This document shows, in pieces, positions 17,506 through 25,576 of a stretch of 64,000 nucleotides of DNA. The position numbers and the translations under genes were made by a program. The notes under the pieces were generated by a model, which saw only the letters and a program-made list of their open reading frames with translations, was not told where the DNA came from and ran no database searches. Positions within the stretch are counted from its first letter, which is position 1. Each line of letters opens with the position of its first letter. Source of the stretch: an uncultured Corynebacterium sp. (GTDB lineage: Bacteria > Actinomycetota > Actinomycetes > Mycobacteriales > Mycobacteriaceae); assembly GCF_946221105.1 (NCBI RefSeq), contig NZ_CAMICL010000006.1, positions 13,163-77,162 of the forward strand, given 5' to 3'.

Positions 17506-19017
17506 ATGTCTGACAACGGTGGTAAGAAGTACGCGGACGAGGTGGACATCCTGCACGTCGGCGCCGGCATCATGAGCGCCACGCTGAGCTCGATGCTGCA
17601 CGAACTGGAGCCCGACTGGTCCCAGATGATCTTCGAGCGGCTTGACGGTCCCGCTGAGGAGTCCTCCTACCCGTTCAACAACGCCGGCACCGGCCACTCC
17701 GCGCTGTGCGAGCTGAACTACACGCCCGAGAAGAAGGGGCGCATTGATGTCTCCAAGGCGATGAACATCAACGAGAAGTTCCAGCTGTCGCGCCAGTTCT
17801 GGTCCTACCAGGTGGAAAACGGTGTGCTGACGGATCCGCGCGCCTTCATCAACCCCGTGCCGCACGTGTCCTTCGCCCAGGGCGAAGACCAGATCAACTA
17901 CCTGCGCAAGCGCTACGACAAGCTCTCCGCAAACCACATGTTCCCCAACATGCAGTTCGCGGACGACCGCGAGACCTTCGCCGAGAAGCTGCCGCTGATG
18001 TCCCAGGGCCGCGACTTCGACGCAGAGCCGGTGGCCATCTCTTGGACCGACGCCGGCACCGACATCAACTACGGTTCGCTGACCAAGCAGTTCCTGGATG
18101 CCGCCAAGAACAACGGCACCGAGATCCGCTACGGCCGCGAAGTGACCAACATCAAGCGCGAAGGCAACTTCTGGAAGGTCACCGTCAAAAACGTCCACAC
18201 CGGCGACAAGCAGGTCGTGCGCGCCCGCTTCGTCTTCGTCGGCGCCGGCGGCTACGCCCTTGACCTGCTGCGCAAGGCAGGCGTGCCGGAGGTCCACGGC
18301 TACGCCGGCTTCCCGATCTCCGGCATGTGGCTCAAGACCGACAACCAGGAACTGGTGCAGCAGCACAAGGCCAAGGTCTACGGCAAGGCCAAGGTCGGCG
18401 CCCCGCCGATGTCCGTGCCGCACCTGGACCTGCGCGTCGTGGACGGTAAGGAATCCCTCCTGTTCGGCCCCTACGGCGGCTGGAGCCCGAAGTTCCTCAA
18501 GGAAGGCTCCTACCTGGACCTGTTCAAGTCCATCCGCCCGGACAACATTCCGTCCTACCTGGGCGTCGGCGCCACCAACATCTCGCTGGTGAAGTACCTG
18601 GTGCAGGAAGTCTTCCGCGACTTCGACGGCAAGGTGGACATGCTGCACGAGTACTACCCGGCAGCAGACGGCGAGGACTGGGAGGTCGTGGTCGCCGGCC
18701 AGCGCGTGCAGGTGATCAAGCCGGCCGCGTTCCCGCGCTTCGGCACCCTGGAGTTCGGCACCGCCCTGGTCAACGACCAGAACGGCACCATCGCGGGCGT
18801 GCTCGGCGCATCCCCGGGCGCATCGATTACCCCGGCCGCGATGATCGAGCTGCTGGAGCGCTGCTTCGGCGAGCACATGATCGACTGGGCCGACAAGCTG
18901 CACGAGATGTTCCCCACCTACGGCAAGTCCCTCAAGCGCGACAAGGACGCCTACGACGAGCAGTGGGCGTGGACGCAGAAGACGCTGGGGCTGGACACGG
19001 ACGAAAACACGCTGTAG
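17506..19017 (+). CDS. mqo: Malate:quinone oxidoreductase
   Basis: FAD-dependent peripheral membrane enzyme that oxidises malate to oxaloacetate and passes electrons to menaquinone, the main malate oxidation route in corynebacteria. The 503-residue protein begins with the dinucleotide motif DILHVGAGIMSATL and contains NNAGTGHSALCELNYTP, FVGAGGYAL and GASPGASITPA, all typical of Mqo. Length equals the C. glutamicum enzyme. ATG 17506 has an AAAGGATGA Shine-Dalgarno. Monocistronic; divergent from the hydrolase gene and convergent with selO, 33 bases away. Confidence 0.96.
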   Translation: MSDNGGKKYADEVDILHVGAGIMSATLSSMLHELEPDWSQMIFERLDGPAEESSYPFNNAGTGHSALCELNYTPEKKGRIDVSKAMNINEKFQLSRQFWSYQVENGVLTDPRAFINPVPHVSFAQGEDQINYLRKRYDKLSANHMFPNMQFADDRETFAEKLPLMSQGRDFDAEPVAISWTDAGTDINYGSLTKQFLDAAKNNGTEIRYGREVTNIKREGNFWKVTVKNVHTGDKQVVRARFVFVGAGGYALDLLRKAGVPEVHGYAGFPISGMWLKTDNQELVQQHKAKVYGKAKVGAPPMSVPHLDLRVVDGKESLLFGPYGGWSPKFLKEGSYLDLFKSIRPDNIPSYLGVGATNISLVKYLVQEVFRDFDGKVDMLHEYYPAADGEDWEVVVAGQRVQVIKPAAFPRFGTLEFGTALVNDQNGTIAGVLGASPGASITPAAMIELLERCFGEHMIDWADKLHEMFPTYGKSLKRDKDAYDEQWAWTQKTLGLDTDENTL

Positions 19018-19050
19018 CGCGACCTCGTCGCACTACAGGGGGAGCGGTTT

Positions 19051-20256
19051 TTACGTCCCGCAGAAGGTGACGTAAGGCAGCTGCCCCTCAGGCCGGGCCA
19101 TCCATTCGGGCCCGGCCTTTTCGTTGTACGGGTCGCTCACCGCGGCGAGCAGCTCGTTGTACGCGGTGTAGTCGCCGCGGAGCTCGGCGGCGTCGATAGC
19201 CTCCTGCAGCATCTGGTTGCGGGGGATGAAGATTGGCCCCGGCGTGCCGTTGATGCCGTGCTCGCGGTTGTAGGTGGTGATGTCGGCGGCGGCGTTGAGC
19301 CCGTCGTGGTCGGCTCCGATCCACTTCGCCCACGCCTCGTCCCAGGTTGGCTGGACCGTTTTGACGTACGCGTCGACCTTCTCCGCGCCGAGCAGCGGAT
19401 AGAGCGCCTCCGCCAGACGCGCCATGTTCCAGGCGATGATGTTCGGCTGGTTGCCAAAGGCGTACCGGCCCTGACGGTCGATGGAGGAGAAGCTCGCAGT
19501 GCCGTCGAAACGCTCGGTGAACGCGCAAGGGCCGTAGTCGATGGTCTCTCCGGACAACGCCACGTTGTCGGTGTTCATCACCCCGTGGACGAAACCCAGG
19601 CGCATCCAGTGCGCCACCAGATCGAACTGGCGGCGGGTGACGGTGCGCAGCATCTCCTCGGCATCTGCGAAGCCCGCGGCGGCGACGACCTTCTGCGTCA
19701 GCTCCTCCGACTGCGTCGCCGCGTACTGCACCGTGCCCACGCGCAGGTGGCTCTTGGCCACGCGCACCACAATGCCGCCCGGGACCGCGCCGTTTTGGCG
19801 GATCACGGTGCCGCCGGTGGACAGCACCGCCAGCGACCGGGTGGTGGGCACGCCGACCGCGTGCATGAACGTGGAAACGAGGTGCTCGCGCAGCATCGGC
19901 CCGATCGCGCCCACCCCGTCCGTGCCCGGGCGCGAAAACGCGGTCAAGCCGGAGCCCTTGAGCTGGATCTCATGCCCGGCGGTGTCGCCGAGCAGCAGGG
20001 CGCGGCCGTCGCCAAGCAAAGGCACGAACTGGCCGAACTGGTGCGCCGCGTACGCCATGGCGTGGCCGCCGTGGGAGCCGGTGAGGAACTTGAGGCCGTC
20101 GTCAGACTTGAGCCACGCGGCATCGAGCCCGAGCTCCTTTGTAAGCGGCTCGTTGAGCGCGACGAGCTGTGGGTTCTCAAACTGCGTGCCGGGCTCTTCG
20201 TGAGCAAGCTCCGGCAGAGCCTCTGCGAGCGTGTGGGCGAGCTGGGGTTGATTCAT
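19051..20256 (-). CDS. selO: Protein adenylyltransferase SelO/YdiU family
   Basis: Pseudokinase-fold AMPylator that transfers AMP to proteins and is linked to redox stress. The 401-residue product has QLKGSGLTAFSRPGTDGVG, GGIVVRVAKSHLRVGTVQ, MNTDNVALSGETIDYGPCAF (metal/catalytic region) and FGNQPNIIAWNMARLAE, all diagnostic. It is shorter than the 480-residue proteobacterial form, usual for actinobacteria. It ends TFCGT: a Cys three residues from the C-terminus, the position that is selenocysteine in eukaryotic SelO. Start ATG 20256 has TAGGGT 6 nt upstream and shares a 24-bp divergent promoter gap with cobA. Confidence 0.92.
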   Translation of the reverse strand: MNQPQLAHTLAEALPELAHEEPGTQFENPQLVALNEPLTKELGLDAAWLKSDDGLKFLTGSHGGHAMAYAAHQFGQFVPLLGDGRALLLGDTAGHEIQLKGSGLTAFSRPGTDGVGAIGPMLREHLVSTFMHAVGVPTTRSLAVLSTGGTVIRQNGAVPGGIVVRVAKSHLRVGTVQYAATQSEELTQKVVAAAGFADAEEMLRTVTRRQFDLVAHWMRLGFVHGVMNTDNVALSGETIDYGPCAFTERFDGTASFSSIDRQGRYAFGNQPNIIAWNMARLAEALYPLLGAEKVDAYVKTVQPTWDEAWAKWIGADHDGLNAAADITTYNREHGINGTPGPIFIPRNQMLQEAIDAAELRGDYTAYNELLAAVSDPYNEKAGPEWMARPEGQLPYVTFCGT

Positions 20257-20280
20257 AGCTCCACCCTAAACTGATTGGCT
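20257..20280. promoter_or_regulatory. Back-to-back promoters for selO and cobA
   Basis: Only 24 bp separate the two divergent start codons. TAAACT (20267-20272, +) ends 8 nt before cobA, and TAGGGT (20263-20268, -) ends 6 nt before selO; the hexamers share the central TA. Both transcripts would be leaderless and RNA polymerase could not occupy both at once. Inferred from sequence. Confidence 0.55.
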
Positions 20281-21021
20281 ATGACTACCGGCCACATCAC
20301 ACTCGTAGGCGGCGGCCCAGGCGCGTGGGACCTGCTGACCATCCGCGGACTGCGCGCGCTCGAGGCTGCCGACGTCATCCTCGCCGACCACCTCGGCCCC
20401 TCCGCTGAGCTGGAGAGCTTTCTGGACCTGACCGGCAAAGAGATCGTGGACGTGGCGAAGCTGCCGTACGCGAAGCAGGTCGCGCAGGAGCGGATCAACG
20501 AGATGCTCGTTGCTTATGCGCGCGCAGGTAAGCACGTGGTGCGGCTCAAAGGCGGTGACCCGTACGTGTTCGGCCGCGGCTTCGAGGAACTGCAGGCGTG
20601 CGCGGCCGCCGGGCTGGAGTGCTCGGTGGTGCCGGGGGTGACCTCGGCGGTGTCCGTGCCCGCCGCAGCTTCGGTGCCGGTGACCCAGCGCGGGGTGACG
20701 CACGCGTTCACGGTGGTCTCCGGGCACCTGCCGCCCGGCCACGAGAAGTCGCTGGTGGACTGGGGTGCGCTAGCCCGCGTCGGCGGGACGATCGTTGTGG
20801 TGATGGGCGTACGTAACGTGCGCGCGATCACGGCTGCGCTTGTGGAGGCCGGGTTGTCCGGGAACACGCCCGCCGCCGTGATCCAGGAAGGCGAGACCGA
20901 CGCGCAGCGCGTGTACTTCGCCACCGCGGAGAGCCTGGCCGACGTGATGGAGGCCGAGGGCGTCGCGGCGCCTGCCGTGTACGTGGTGGGGGAGGTCGCA
21001 GGCCTTGCGCACGCTGGATAG
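20281..21021 (+). CDS. cobA: Uroporphyrinogen-III C-methyltransferase (SUMT)
   Basis: Transfers methyl groups from SAM to uroporphyrinogen III to give precorrin-2, for siroheme or cobalamin. The 246-residue protein contains the SUMT signatures VGGGPGAWDLLT, VRLKGGDPYVFGRG and VPGVTSAVSVPAAASVP. It has no CysG N-terminal siroheme synthase part. No other corrinoid genes are nearby, so siroheme for sulfite/nitrite reductase is the likelier role. ATG 20281 is preferred to a TTG two codons upstream. The following methylase gene starts inside its 3' end (17-bp overlap), implying one operon. Confidence 0.92.
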   Translation: MTTGHITLVGGGPGAWDLLTIRGLRALEAADVILADHLGPSAELESFLDLTGKEIVDVAKLPYAKQVAQERINEMLVAYARAGKHVVRLKGGDPYVFGRGFEELQACAAAGLECSVVPGVTSAVSVPAAASVPVTQRGVTHAFTVVSGHLPPGHEKSLVDWGALARVGGTIVVVMGVRNVRAITAALVEAGLSGNTPAAVIQEGETDAQRVYFATAESLADVMEAEGVAAPAVYVVGEVAGLAHAG

Positions 21022-21964
21022 TTTGATCTGGGACCTGGCGTTCGGCGCGGCTGAGGGTGGTCAGAGGACCGTGCTTATCTGCCACGACCCGACCCTGGAC
21101 CTCACCCGCGCGGCGCTGGCGACGGGCACGCCCGTGGTGTTCTGCGACTCGGACTACACGCGCAGCCAGCAGGCCCGCTCGCTCGGAGCCGAAGTAGCCG
21201 GGGACGTGCGCCTGGACGAGTACCTCGCCGGCGCGTCCGGGTCTGCCGTCGCGGTCGGGGAGATGCCGAAGTCCCTGGCACGGCTGGACTACCTGGCGCG
21301 CTCCATCGCGGGCGCCGGCTACGACAACGTGCGCCTCGTGCTCGGTGCGAACAACAAACACCTCGCACGCAGCATGAACGCTACGTTGGGGGAGTCGTTC
21401 GAGGACGTTTCTGCCTCGCTCGGCCGCGGCAAGTTCCGCTGCCTGGTCGCCTCCGGCCCCCGCGAGGTGTCGTATGAGCCAAAGCTTTACGACGGCCTCG
21501 TCGCCGTCGGCGGCGTCTTCTCCGGCGCAAAGCCGGATCGGGGCGGGGAGCTGCTTCGCTCCTGCCTGCCCGCCGAGCCCGGCCGCCTGCTCGACTTGGG
21601 CTGCGGCAACGGCTCCGTCACCCGGGGCTTGGGCGGCGTCGCAACGGACGCGGATGCCGATGCGGTGCTGTCCGCCCGCGCCATCGGGCTGGAGGCGACG
21701 TGGGACGACGCCGGCTCCCGTTTGCCGGACGCGTCCTTCGACACAATCGCGCTGAACCCGCCGTTCCACGACGGCACCACCGTCGACGCCACGCTCGTGC
21801 AGCACCTCCTCGACGCCTCTGCACGGCTGCTCGCCCCCGGCGGGGCGCTGTACCTGGTGCACAACTCGCACCTGCGCTACCGCGGCGAGGTGGAGCGCCG
21901 CTTCGCGTCCGTAGAGCAGGTCGCGCGTGATAGGACCTTCACGGTGCTCCGGGCTAGCCGCTAG
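21005..21964 (+). CDS. RsmC/RlmG-like SAM-dependent methyltransferase
   Basis: A 319-residue two-part protein. The N-terminal half (residues 1-160) lacks a SAM motif, and the C-terminal half carries LLDLGCGNGSVTRGL (motif I) and ALNPPFHDG (motif IV, NPPF), the arrangement of the RsmC/RlmG family of rRNA guanine-N2 methylases; GGVFSGAKPDRGGELL matches the RsmC linker. Target base cannot be told. The start is TTG 21005 with GGGGAGGTC upstream, inside the end of cobA. Family assignment is firm, the precise rRNA position is inference. Confidence 0.82.
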   Translation: MRTLDSLIWDLAFGAAEGGQRTVLICHDPTLDLTRAALATGTPVVFCDSDYTRSQQARSLGAEVAGDVRLDEYLAGASGSAVAVGEMPKSLARLDYLARSIAGAGYDNVRLVLGANNKHLARSMNATLGESFEDVSASLGRGKFRCLVASGPREVSYEPKLYDGLVAVGGVFSGAKPDRGGELLRSCLPAEPGRLLDLGCGNGSVTRGLGGVATDADADAVLSARAIGLEATWDDAGSRLPDASFDTIALNPPFHDGTTVDATLVQHLLDASARLLAPGGALYLVHNSHLRYRGEVERRFASVEQVARDRTFTVLRASR

Positions 21965-21988
21965 GCTGAATTTCGCAAAGGAGGCAGG

Positions 21989-22207
21989 ATGGCGCTGACA
22001 GTTGACGCAGCACGCGAGAACTTCGACGAGCTGATGCGACAGGTAACCGTTGAGGGCGAACACATAAAGATCCAGTCACCCGTCGGTGATGCGGTGCTCA
22101 TTTCTGCGGACGAATTTCGATCCTGGAAGGAAACCGCCCACATTCTCGGCACGCCCGCGAATGCACGTAGGTTTTTCCGAGCCTACGATCAAGCGGTCTC
22201 CCGCTAG
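21989..22207 (+). CDS. Phd/YefM-type antitoxin, orphan
   Basis: A 72-residue protein with the Phd/YefM fold pattern: TVDAARENFDELMRQV, then IKIQSPVGDAVLISADEF and SWKETAHIL, which is close to YefM (EYEALMET type) antitoxins that repress their own promoter and neutralise RelE/YoeB toxins. Strong Shine-Dalgarno AAAGGAGGC before the ATG. No RelE/YoeB/Doc toxin gene follows: the next gene is cobB on the other strand, overlapping its stop by 4 bp. It is therefore either an orphan or has a partner elsewhere. Confidence 0.82.
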   Translation: MALTVDAARENFDELMRQVTVEGEHIKIQSPVGDAVLISADEFRSWKETAHILGTPANARRFFRAYDQAVSR

Positions 22208-22941
22208 CCCAGAAGGGCGGGCAGCGCGTTGGCGGCGGTGTCCTCGATCACCACGTCGGCCAGGTGTGACAGGTCCGTGCGCATGGGGGTTACCTCGATG
22301 ATGGGGATCTCGCGGGCGTGCGCCATCAGCGGCAGGCCGGCGGCAGGGTAGACCACCCCGGAGGTGCCCACGATCACCAGCGCGTCAGCGGTGCGCATGC
22401 GTCGCTCCGCTTCCTTCCACTCGGCTTCCGGCAGCGCCTCGCCGAACCAGACCACGCCGGGGCACACTGGTCCTTCGCATTCGGGGCAGGCCGGGGGAGT
22501 AATCGCAGCCACGGGTTCTTTGGGGAGGTCGATGGGCTGGGCGAAGTTCTCGTCGCAAAGCGTACAGCGAAAGTCGAACAGCGAACCGTGCAGGTGGACA
22601 ACCTCTTTGCTGCCCGCGCGCTCGTGGAGATTGTCGATGTTTTGTGTGGTCACCGTCGTTTTCGGCGACTTGGCGACGGCGACGTGGCCCGCGTTCGGCT
22701 CCGCCTGCTGCGCGAGGTGGGTGCGCCAGAGGTACCAGGCGAACATGGTGTCCGGGTCGTCGTGCCACGCGTCGATGGACGCCATGTCCTGCGGGTCCAC
22801 GTTTTCCCACAGTCCGGTCTGGGCGTCGCGGTAAGTGGCGATGCCGCTGTCGGCGCTCATACCGGCGCCGGTGAAGACCTCGATGTGGGAGGCGTCGGCG
22901 AGGAGGGCGCGGGCGGTGTCGATGGTGGAGGAGGCGGTCAT
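22204..22941 (-). CDS. cobB: NAD-dependent protein deacylase, sirtuin family
   Basis: Removes acyl groups from lysines using NAD. The 245-residue product shows GAGMSADSGIATYR (NAD-binding GAGxSxxSGIxxFR with Phe replaced by Tyr), TQNIDNLHERAG, catalytic His in VHLHGSLF, zinc ligands RCTLC and CPEC (Cys-X2-Cys pairs), and VVWFGEALPE. Length fits class III/U bacterial CobB. Its stop overlaps that of the antitoxin gene. Upstream (23 kb) lies the long inverted repeat described separately. Confidence 0.93.
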   Translation of the reverse strand: MTASSTIDTARALLADASHIEVFTGAGMSADSGIATYRDAQTGLWENVDPQDMASIDAWHDDPDTMFAWYLWRTHLAQQAEPNAGHVAVAKSPKTTVTTQNIDNLHERAGSKEVVHLHGSLFDFRCTLCDENFAQPIDLPKEPVAAITPPACPECEGPVCPGVVWFGEALPEAEWKEAERRMRTADALVIVGTSGVVYPAAGLPLMAHAREIPIIEVTPMRTDLSHLADVVIEDTAANALPALLG

Positions 22942-22986
22942 GGGTGTGACGGTACCTGTGGGGCGGGTGTCAGGGGCGACGTTAAC

Positions 22987-23067
22987 GACGATATCGGCAT
23001 TTAGGTCCGACGCGGCGGTAAAAGCCCTGGTCGCGGTCGGACCGGGACGGTAAATGCCGATATCGTC
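22987..23067. repeat. Long inverted repeat (MITE-like hairpin)
   Basis: GACGATATCGGCATTTA (22987-23003) and its exact reverse complement (23051-23067) form 17-bp perfect outer arms; an inner 8-bp pair GGTCCGAC (23004-23011) / GTCGGACC (23036-23043) continues the stem after a 7-nt bulge. TTTT follows on the + strand, but no + strand gene ends here, so a terminator is not an obvious explanation. No flanking target-site duplication is visible. Confidence 0.75.
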
Positions 23068-23098
23068 TTTTGCCTGGATCGGTTCCCAAGTACCTGAG

Positions 23099-23131
23099 CT
23101 GTGGATAGCGATGGCGGCGAGTTATCCACAG
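23099..23131. promoter_or_regulatory. Inverted pair of DnaA-box-like sites
   Basis: TTATCCACA at 23122-23130 is an exact consensus DnaA box; facing it at 23099-23107 is CTGTGGATA, giving 9-bp perfect inverted arms (CTGTGGATA/TATCCACAG) 15 bp apart. It lies 50-80 bases before the PD-(D/E)XK-like gene. It may bind DnaA or be an operator for that gene; inferred from the motif. Confidence 0.5.
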
Positions 23132-23180
23132 ATGAGCGAGGGCCCTTCCGTTTTGCGTGAACCTCTGTCAGGATCGCGGC

Positions 23181-24080
23181 ATGGATCGGGGGAGACAAGC
23201 AGAGATTGTGCGCAAGCTGCGCCATCGGGATAAAGACAACGACAACGCAGGTGCAGTGATTCTGTCATCGAAGCACTGCATGTCGCGGTCCGACTTCTCG
23301 GGGCTCGCGTTCTTTGAGAGGCGGTGGATCCAGGCTGTCGCTGCGGGGAAAGCCGCCAGGAAAGCAGCGTTGGCCGGGCGATCAGCTGCAAGGGCGTTGG
23401 ATATGTGGGTGGTGACGACCGACCCGAACGAGCCAGTGGAGCTACTTCTGCCAAACGGCAAAGCGCCGCCGAAGAAGCAGCAGCCGGCGAACACGGTCTA
23501 TCACCGGGCAAGGAAACGCCCAGCGACAATCCGGCGCTTCGACACACTGCGTGCCACGGATGAACTGACCACCGCGTTCGAAATCGCGCTGCGACACGGT
23601 TTCCGGGAAGGGCTCGTCGCCATGGACTGGATACTGAAGTTCCACGCGGGCAGGGACACGGTCGAGGCCGAGATGCAGAAGCTGGGCAGGGTGCGAGGGA
23701 TTGACACGCTGCGGAAAGTAGTGAAGTTCGCGGTGGACAACTCGCGCTCGCCGTTCGAGTCGTACGGAAGAGCGATTCTGATCGAGCGGGTTGCGGAGCA
23801 CTGGATTGTCAACGGCATGTTTGCCGGCTATGAGGTGGATCTTCGTCGCGGGATGTTCGTGACGGAGATAGACGGCGACTACAAATACGACGGAGTGACG
23901 TTCAAACCCACCGACGAGACGCTGCGGAAAGAACGACGCCGTGAAAAGAACCTGCTGAAGGCCGGTGTCAAGCTACTGCGTCCATCGCCGGCCGATTTGT
24001 TGTTCAGAGAAGATGAGTTTGTGGCAGATGTGCGCCAGCTTCTCGCGTTAGCGGAGATGGTTGAGCGCGCGGCGAGTTAG
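23181..24080 (+). CDS. PD-(D/E)XK nuclease-like protein (DUF559/Vsr-like C-terminus)
   Basis: A 299-residue protein not recognised by name. The C-terminal third resembles the DUF559/Vsr restriction-endonuclease fold: a Glu in the preceding helix region, FVTEIDGDYKYDG (E-x-D-G-x-x-K-like core), then KERRREKNLLKAGVKLLRPS, the usual R-x-L-x-x-x-G-x-x-V-x-R strand-helix end. The N-terminal part may be an AbiEi-like domain. ATG 23181 has CAGGAT upstream; GTG 23157 is an alternative. It stands alone in an accessory-looking spot, with an 81-bp inverted repeat and DnaA-box pair upstream and CCGATAAA repeats downstream, and appears less GC-rich than its neighbours. Nuclease activity is inference. Confidence 0.65.
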   Translation: MDRGRQAEIVRKLRHRDKDNDNAGAVILSSKHCMSRSDFSGLAFFERRWIQAVAAGKAARKAALAGRSAARALDMWVVTTDPNEPVELLLPNGKAPPKKQQPANTVYHRARKRPATIRRFDTLRATDELTTAFEIALRHGFREGLVAMDWILKFHAGRDTVEAEMQKLGRVRGIDTLRKVVKFAVDNSRSPFESYGRAILIERVAEHWIVNGMFAGYEVDLRRGMFVTEIDGDYKYDGVTFKPTDETLRKERRREKNLLKAGVKLLRPSPADLLFREDEFVADVRQLLALAEMVERAAS

Positions 24081-24100
24081 CGCAGGTAAGAGGAGCGCAA

Positions 24101-24150
24101 CCGATAAACCGATAAATTCCACTGGGCCGATAAACCGATAAACCGATAAA
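24101..24150. repeat. Five CCGATAAA octamers
   Basis: CCGATAAA occurs at 24101, 24109, 24127, 24135 and 24143: two abutting copies, a 10-bp spacer, then three abutting copies. The array fills most of the gap between the converging PD-(D/E)XK-like gene and the DUF1648 gene. Confidence 0.85.
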
Positions 24151-24153
24151 TTG

Positions 24154-24879
24154 CTAGACCACAAAAGGCAGCGCCACGCACACCACGATGGTCAACACCA
24201 CGCCGATGACAATCCGCCACAGGTAACGCTTGCCAGGCGCGTGCGCGGTGTTCACCGCGATCTTGCCCGGGTTCGACGGCAGCACCGCCGCGACCATCGG
24301 ATCGTTCGGCGCCGAGTAGGTGCCCATGCCGCCCTGGTAGCGAAGCTGCTCGTTGCGGGCTTGCTCCTCCGCGTCCGGTTCGATGCCGTCCTTCGCAGAG
24401 GTCATCCGCACCGCAATCACCACCACGTAAACGGTGAAGCCGATCCAGAGCACAATCTCCAGCCAGAACGGCAGTTTCACGTCCGGCACCACCATGGAGG
24501 TGTTCATCACCGCGAACAGTGCGCCCATCGCGAGGATTATCTTGGAGACGACGTCTGCGGAGGCGTCGCAAAGCTTCTCGACGCGCCGGGCCACCGTCTC
24601 CGAAAACGGCAACGCGCCGTCGGCCGGGACGTCGACGGTGTGCCGGGCAAGCGATCTCGGCGGCAGAAACAGCGGCAGGATCAGCGTTACCGCGATGCCG
24701 ATGATCATCGGCAGGGTCGTGCTGAGCAGCGTCTTTGGCGCGAACCCGTCCGCCTCGCCGGTGGGGCCGATGTGCACCGTCACCGGGTCGGGGATCGCGT
24801 CCCAGCGCAGCAGGATGTAGGCGAACCCGGCGGCGTAGATCAGCGCGGCCAGTCCGTAGCGGCGGTAGTGGGATGGCAT
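24154..24879 (-). CDS. DUF1648-domain membrane protein
   Basis: A 241-residue membrane protein with about five hydrophobic helices (AALIYAAGFAYILL; LPMIIGIAVTLILPLFL; IILAMGALFAVMNTSMV; LEIVLWIGFTVYVVVIAV; WRIVIGVVLTIVVCVALPFV). Near the N-terminus DPVTVHIGPTGEADGF matches the DUF1648 motif (P-x-x-x-H-x-x-x-x-G-x-x-D-G) seen in SdpI-like proteins; function unknown. ATG 24879 is chosen because the longer frame to 24927 enters yaaA. It lies 10 bases downstream of yaaA on the same strand, probably cotranscribed. Confidence 0.78.
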   Translation of the reverse strand: MPSHYRRYGLAALIYAAGFAYILLRWDAIPDPVTVHIGPTGEADGFAPKTLLSTTLPMIIGIAVTLILPLFLPPRSLARHTVDVPADGALPFSETVARRVEKLCDASADVVSKIILAMGALFAVMNTSMVVPDVKLPFWLEIVLWIGFTVYVVVIAVRMTSAKDGIEPDAEEQARNEQLRYQGGMGTYSAPNDPMVAAVLPSNPGKIAVNTAHAPGKRYLWRIVIGVVLTIVVCVALPFVV

Positions 24880-24889
24880 GGAGCTCAAC

Positions 24890-25576
24890 CTACACACGCA
24901 TAGTGAGCAGCGTGCCGTCGACCGCAACGTCGAAACCGGCGGCGGAAGCGATGTCGGCGACGTCGTCGGCGGACGTGGCGTCGTGAGGCGCCAGCGCGCG
25001 GGCCAGCTCGCCCTTGTACTGCTTGTTGAAGTGGCTGACCACCTTGCCCGTGTCGGCCTGCTCCACGCGCACCGTCAGCGCTCCCGGCACCGGCCCGAGC
25101 TGCTGGTAGGCGCCGGAGCGCATGTCCACCACGAATCCCTGCTCACTAAGTACATCCGTGACCGTCGTGCCCCACCACGCCTTCATCGTCTTCCCGTCCA
25201 CCTTGGAGCCGCCGGAAACGCGGTAGCGGGGGATCAGGTCGCCTGCGCGCACCACCCCGAACAGCGCGGAGCCCACGGCCAGGCGTGCCAGGGCTGCATC
25301 AGACAGGGTCGACGCGTCGAGGGCGTCGTAAAGCACCCCGGTGTAGCGCTCGATCGCCGGCATCACCAGCGCCGTGCGCAAACTCAAGTTCTCCTCCGCT
25401 TCAGCGCGCTTGCCGGTGGGGATTTTCAGCTCACGCATTTGGGTGTCCACGTCGGTGGCCGTGAGGACGTCGATAAGCGATGTGCGTACGGCGTCGAGGG
25501 AAGGAAACGACAGCGACATGGCGGCGTCGGTGCCGCCGGGGGCTTTGGTTTCAGAAGGCGGGAGCACGATCAGCAT
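24890..25576 (-). CDS. yaaA: YaaA family (DUF328/UPF0246) peroxide-stress protein
   Basis: YaaA limits free iron and DNA damage under peroxide stress in E. coli. The 228-residue product begins MLIVLPPSETKAPGG, the diagnostic N-terminus, and has LFGVVRAGDLIPRYRVSGGSKV and FNKQYKGELARAL in the right order; it is a little shorter than E. coli YaaA. Start ATG 25576 has TAGGGT (reverse strand, 25584-25589) ending 7 nt upstream and no Shine-Dalgarno. It diverges from proS across 31 bp. A CGTCGATAAGC copy (25468) and a related one (25324) lie inside. Confidence 0.9.
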   Translation of the reverse strand: MLIVLPPSETKAPGGTDAAMSLSFPSLDAVRTSLIDVLTATDVDTQMRELKIPTGKRAEAEENLSLRTALVMPAIERYTGVLYDALDASTLSDAALARLAVGSALFGVVRAGDLIPRYRVSGGSKVDGKTMKAWWGTTVTDVLSEQGFVVDMRSGAYQQLGPVPGALTVRVEQADTGKVVSHFNKQYKGELARALAPHDATSADDVADIASAAGFDVAVDGTLLTMRV

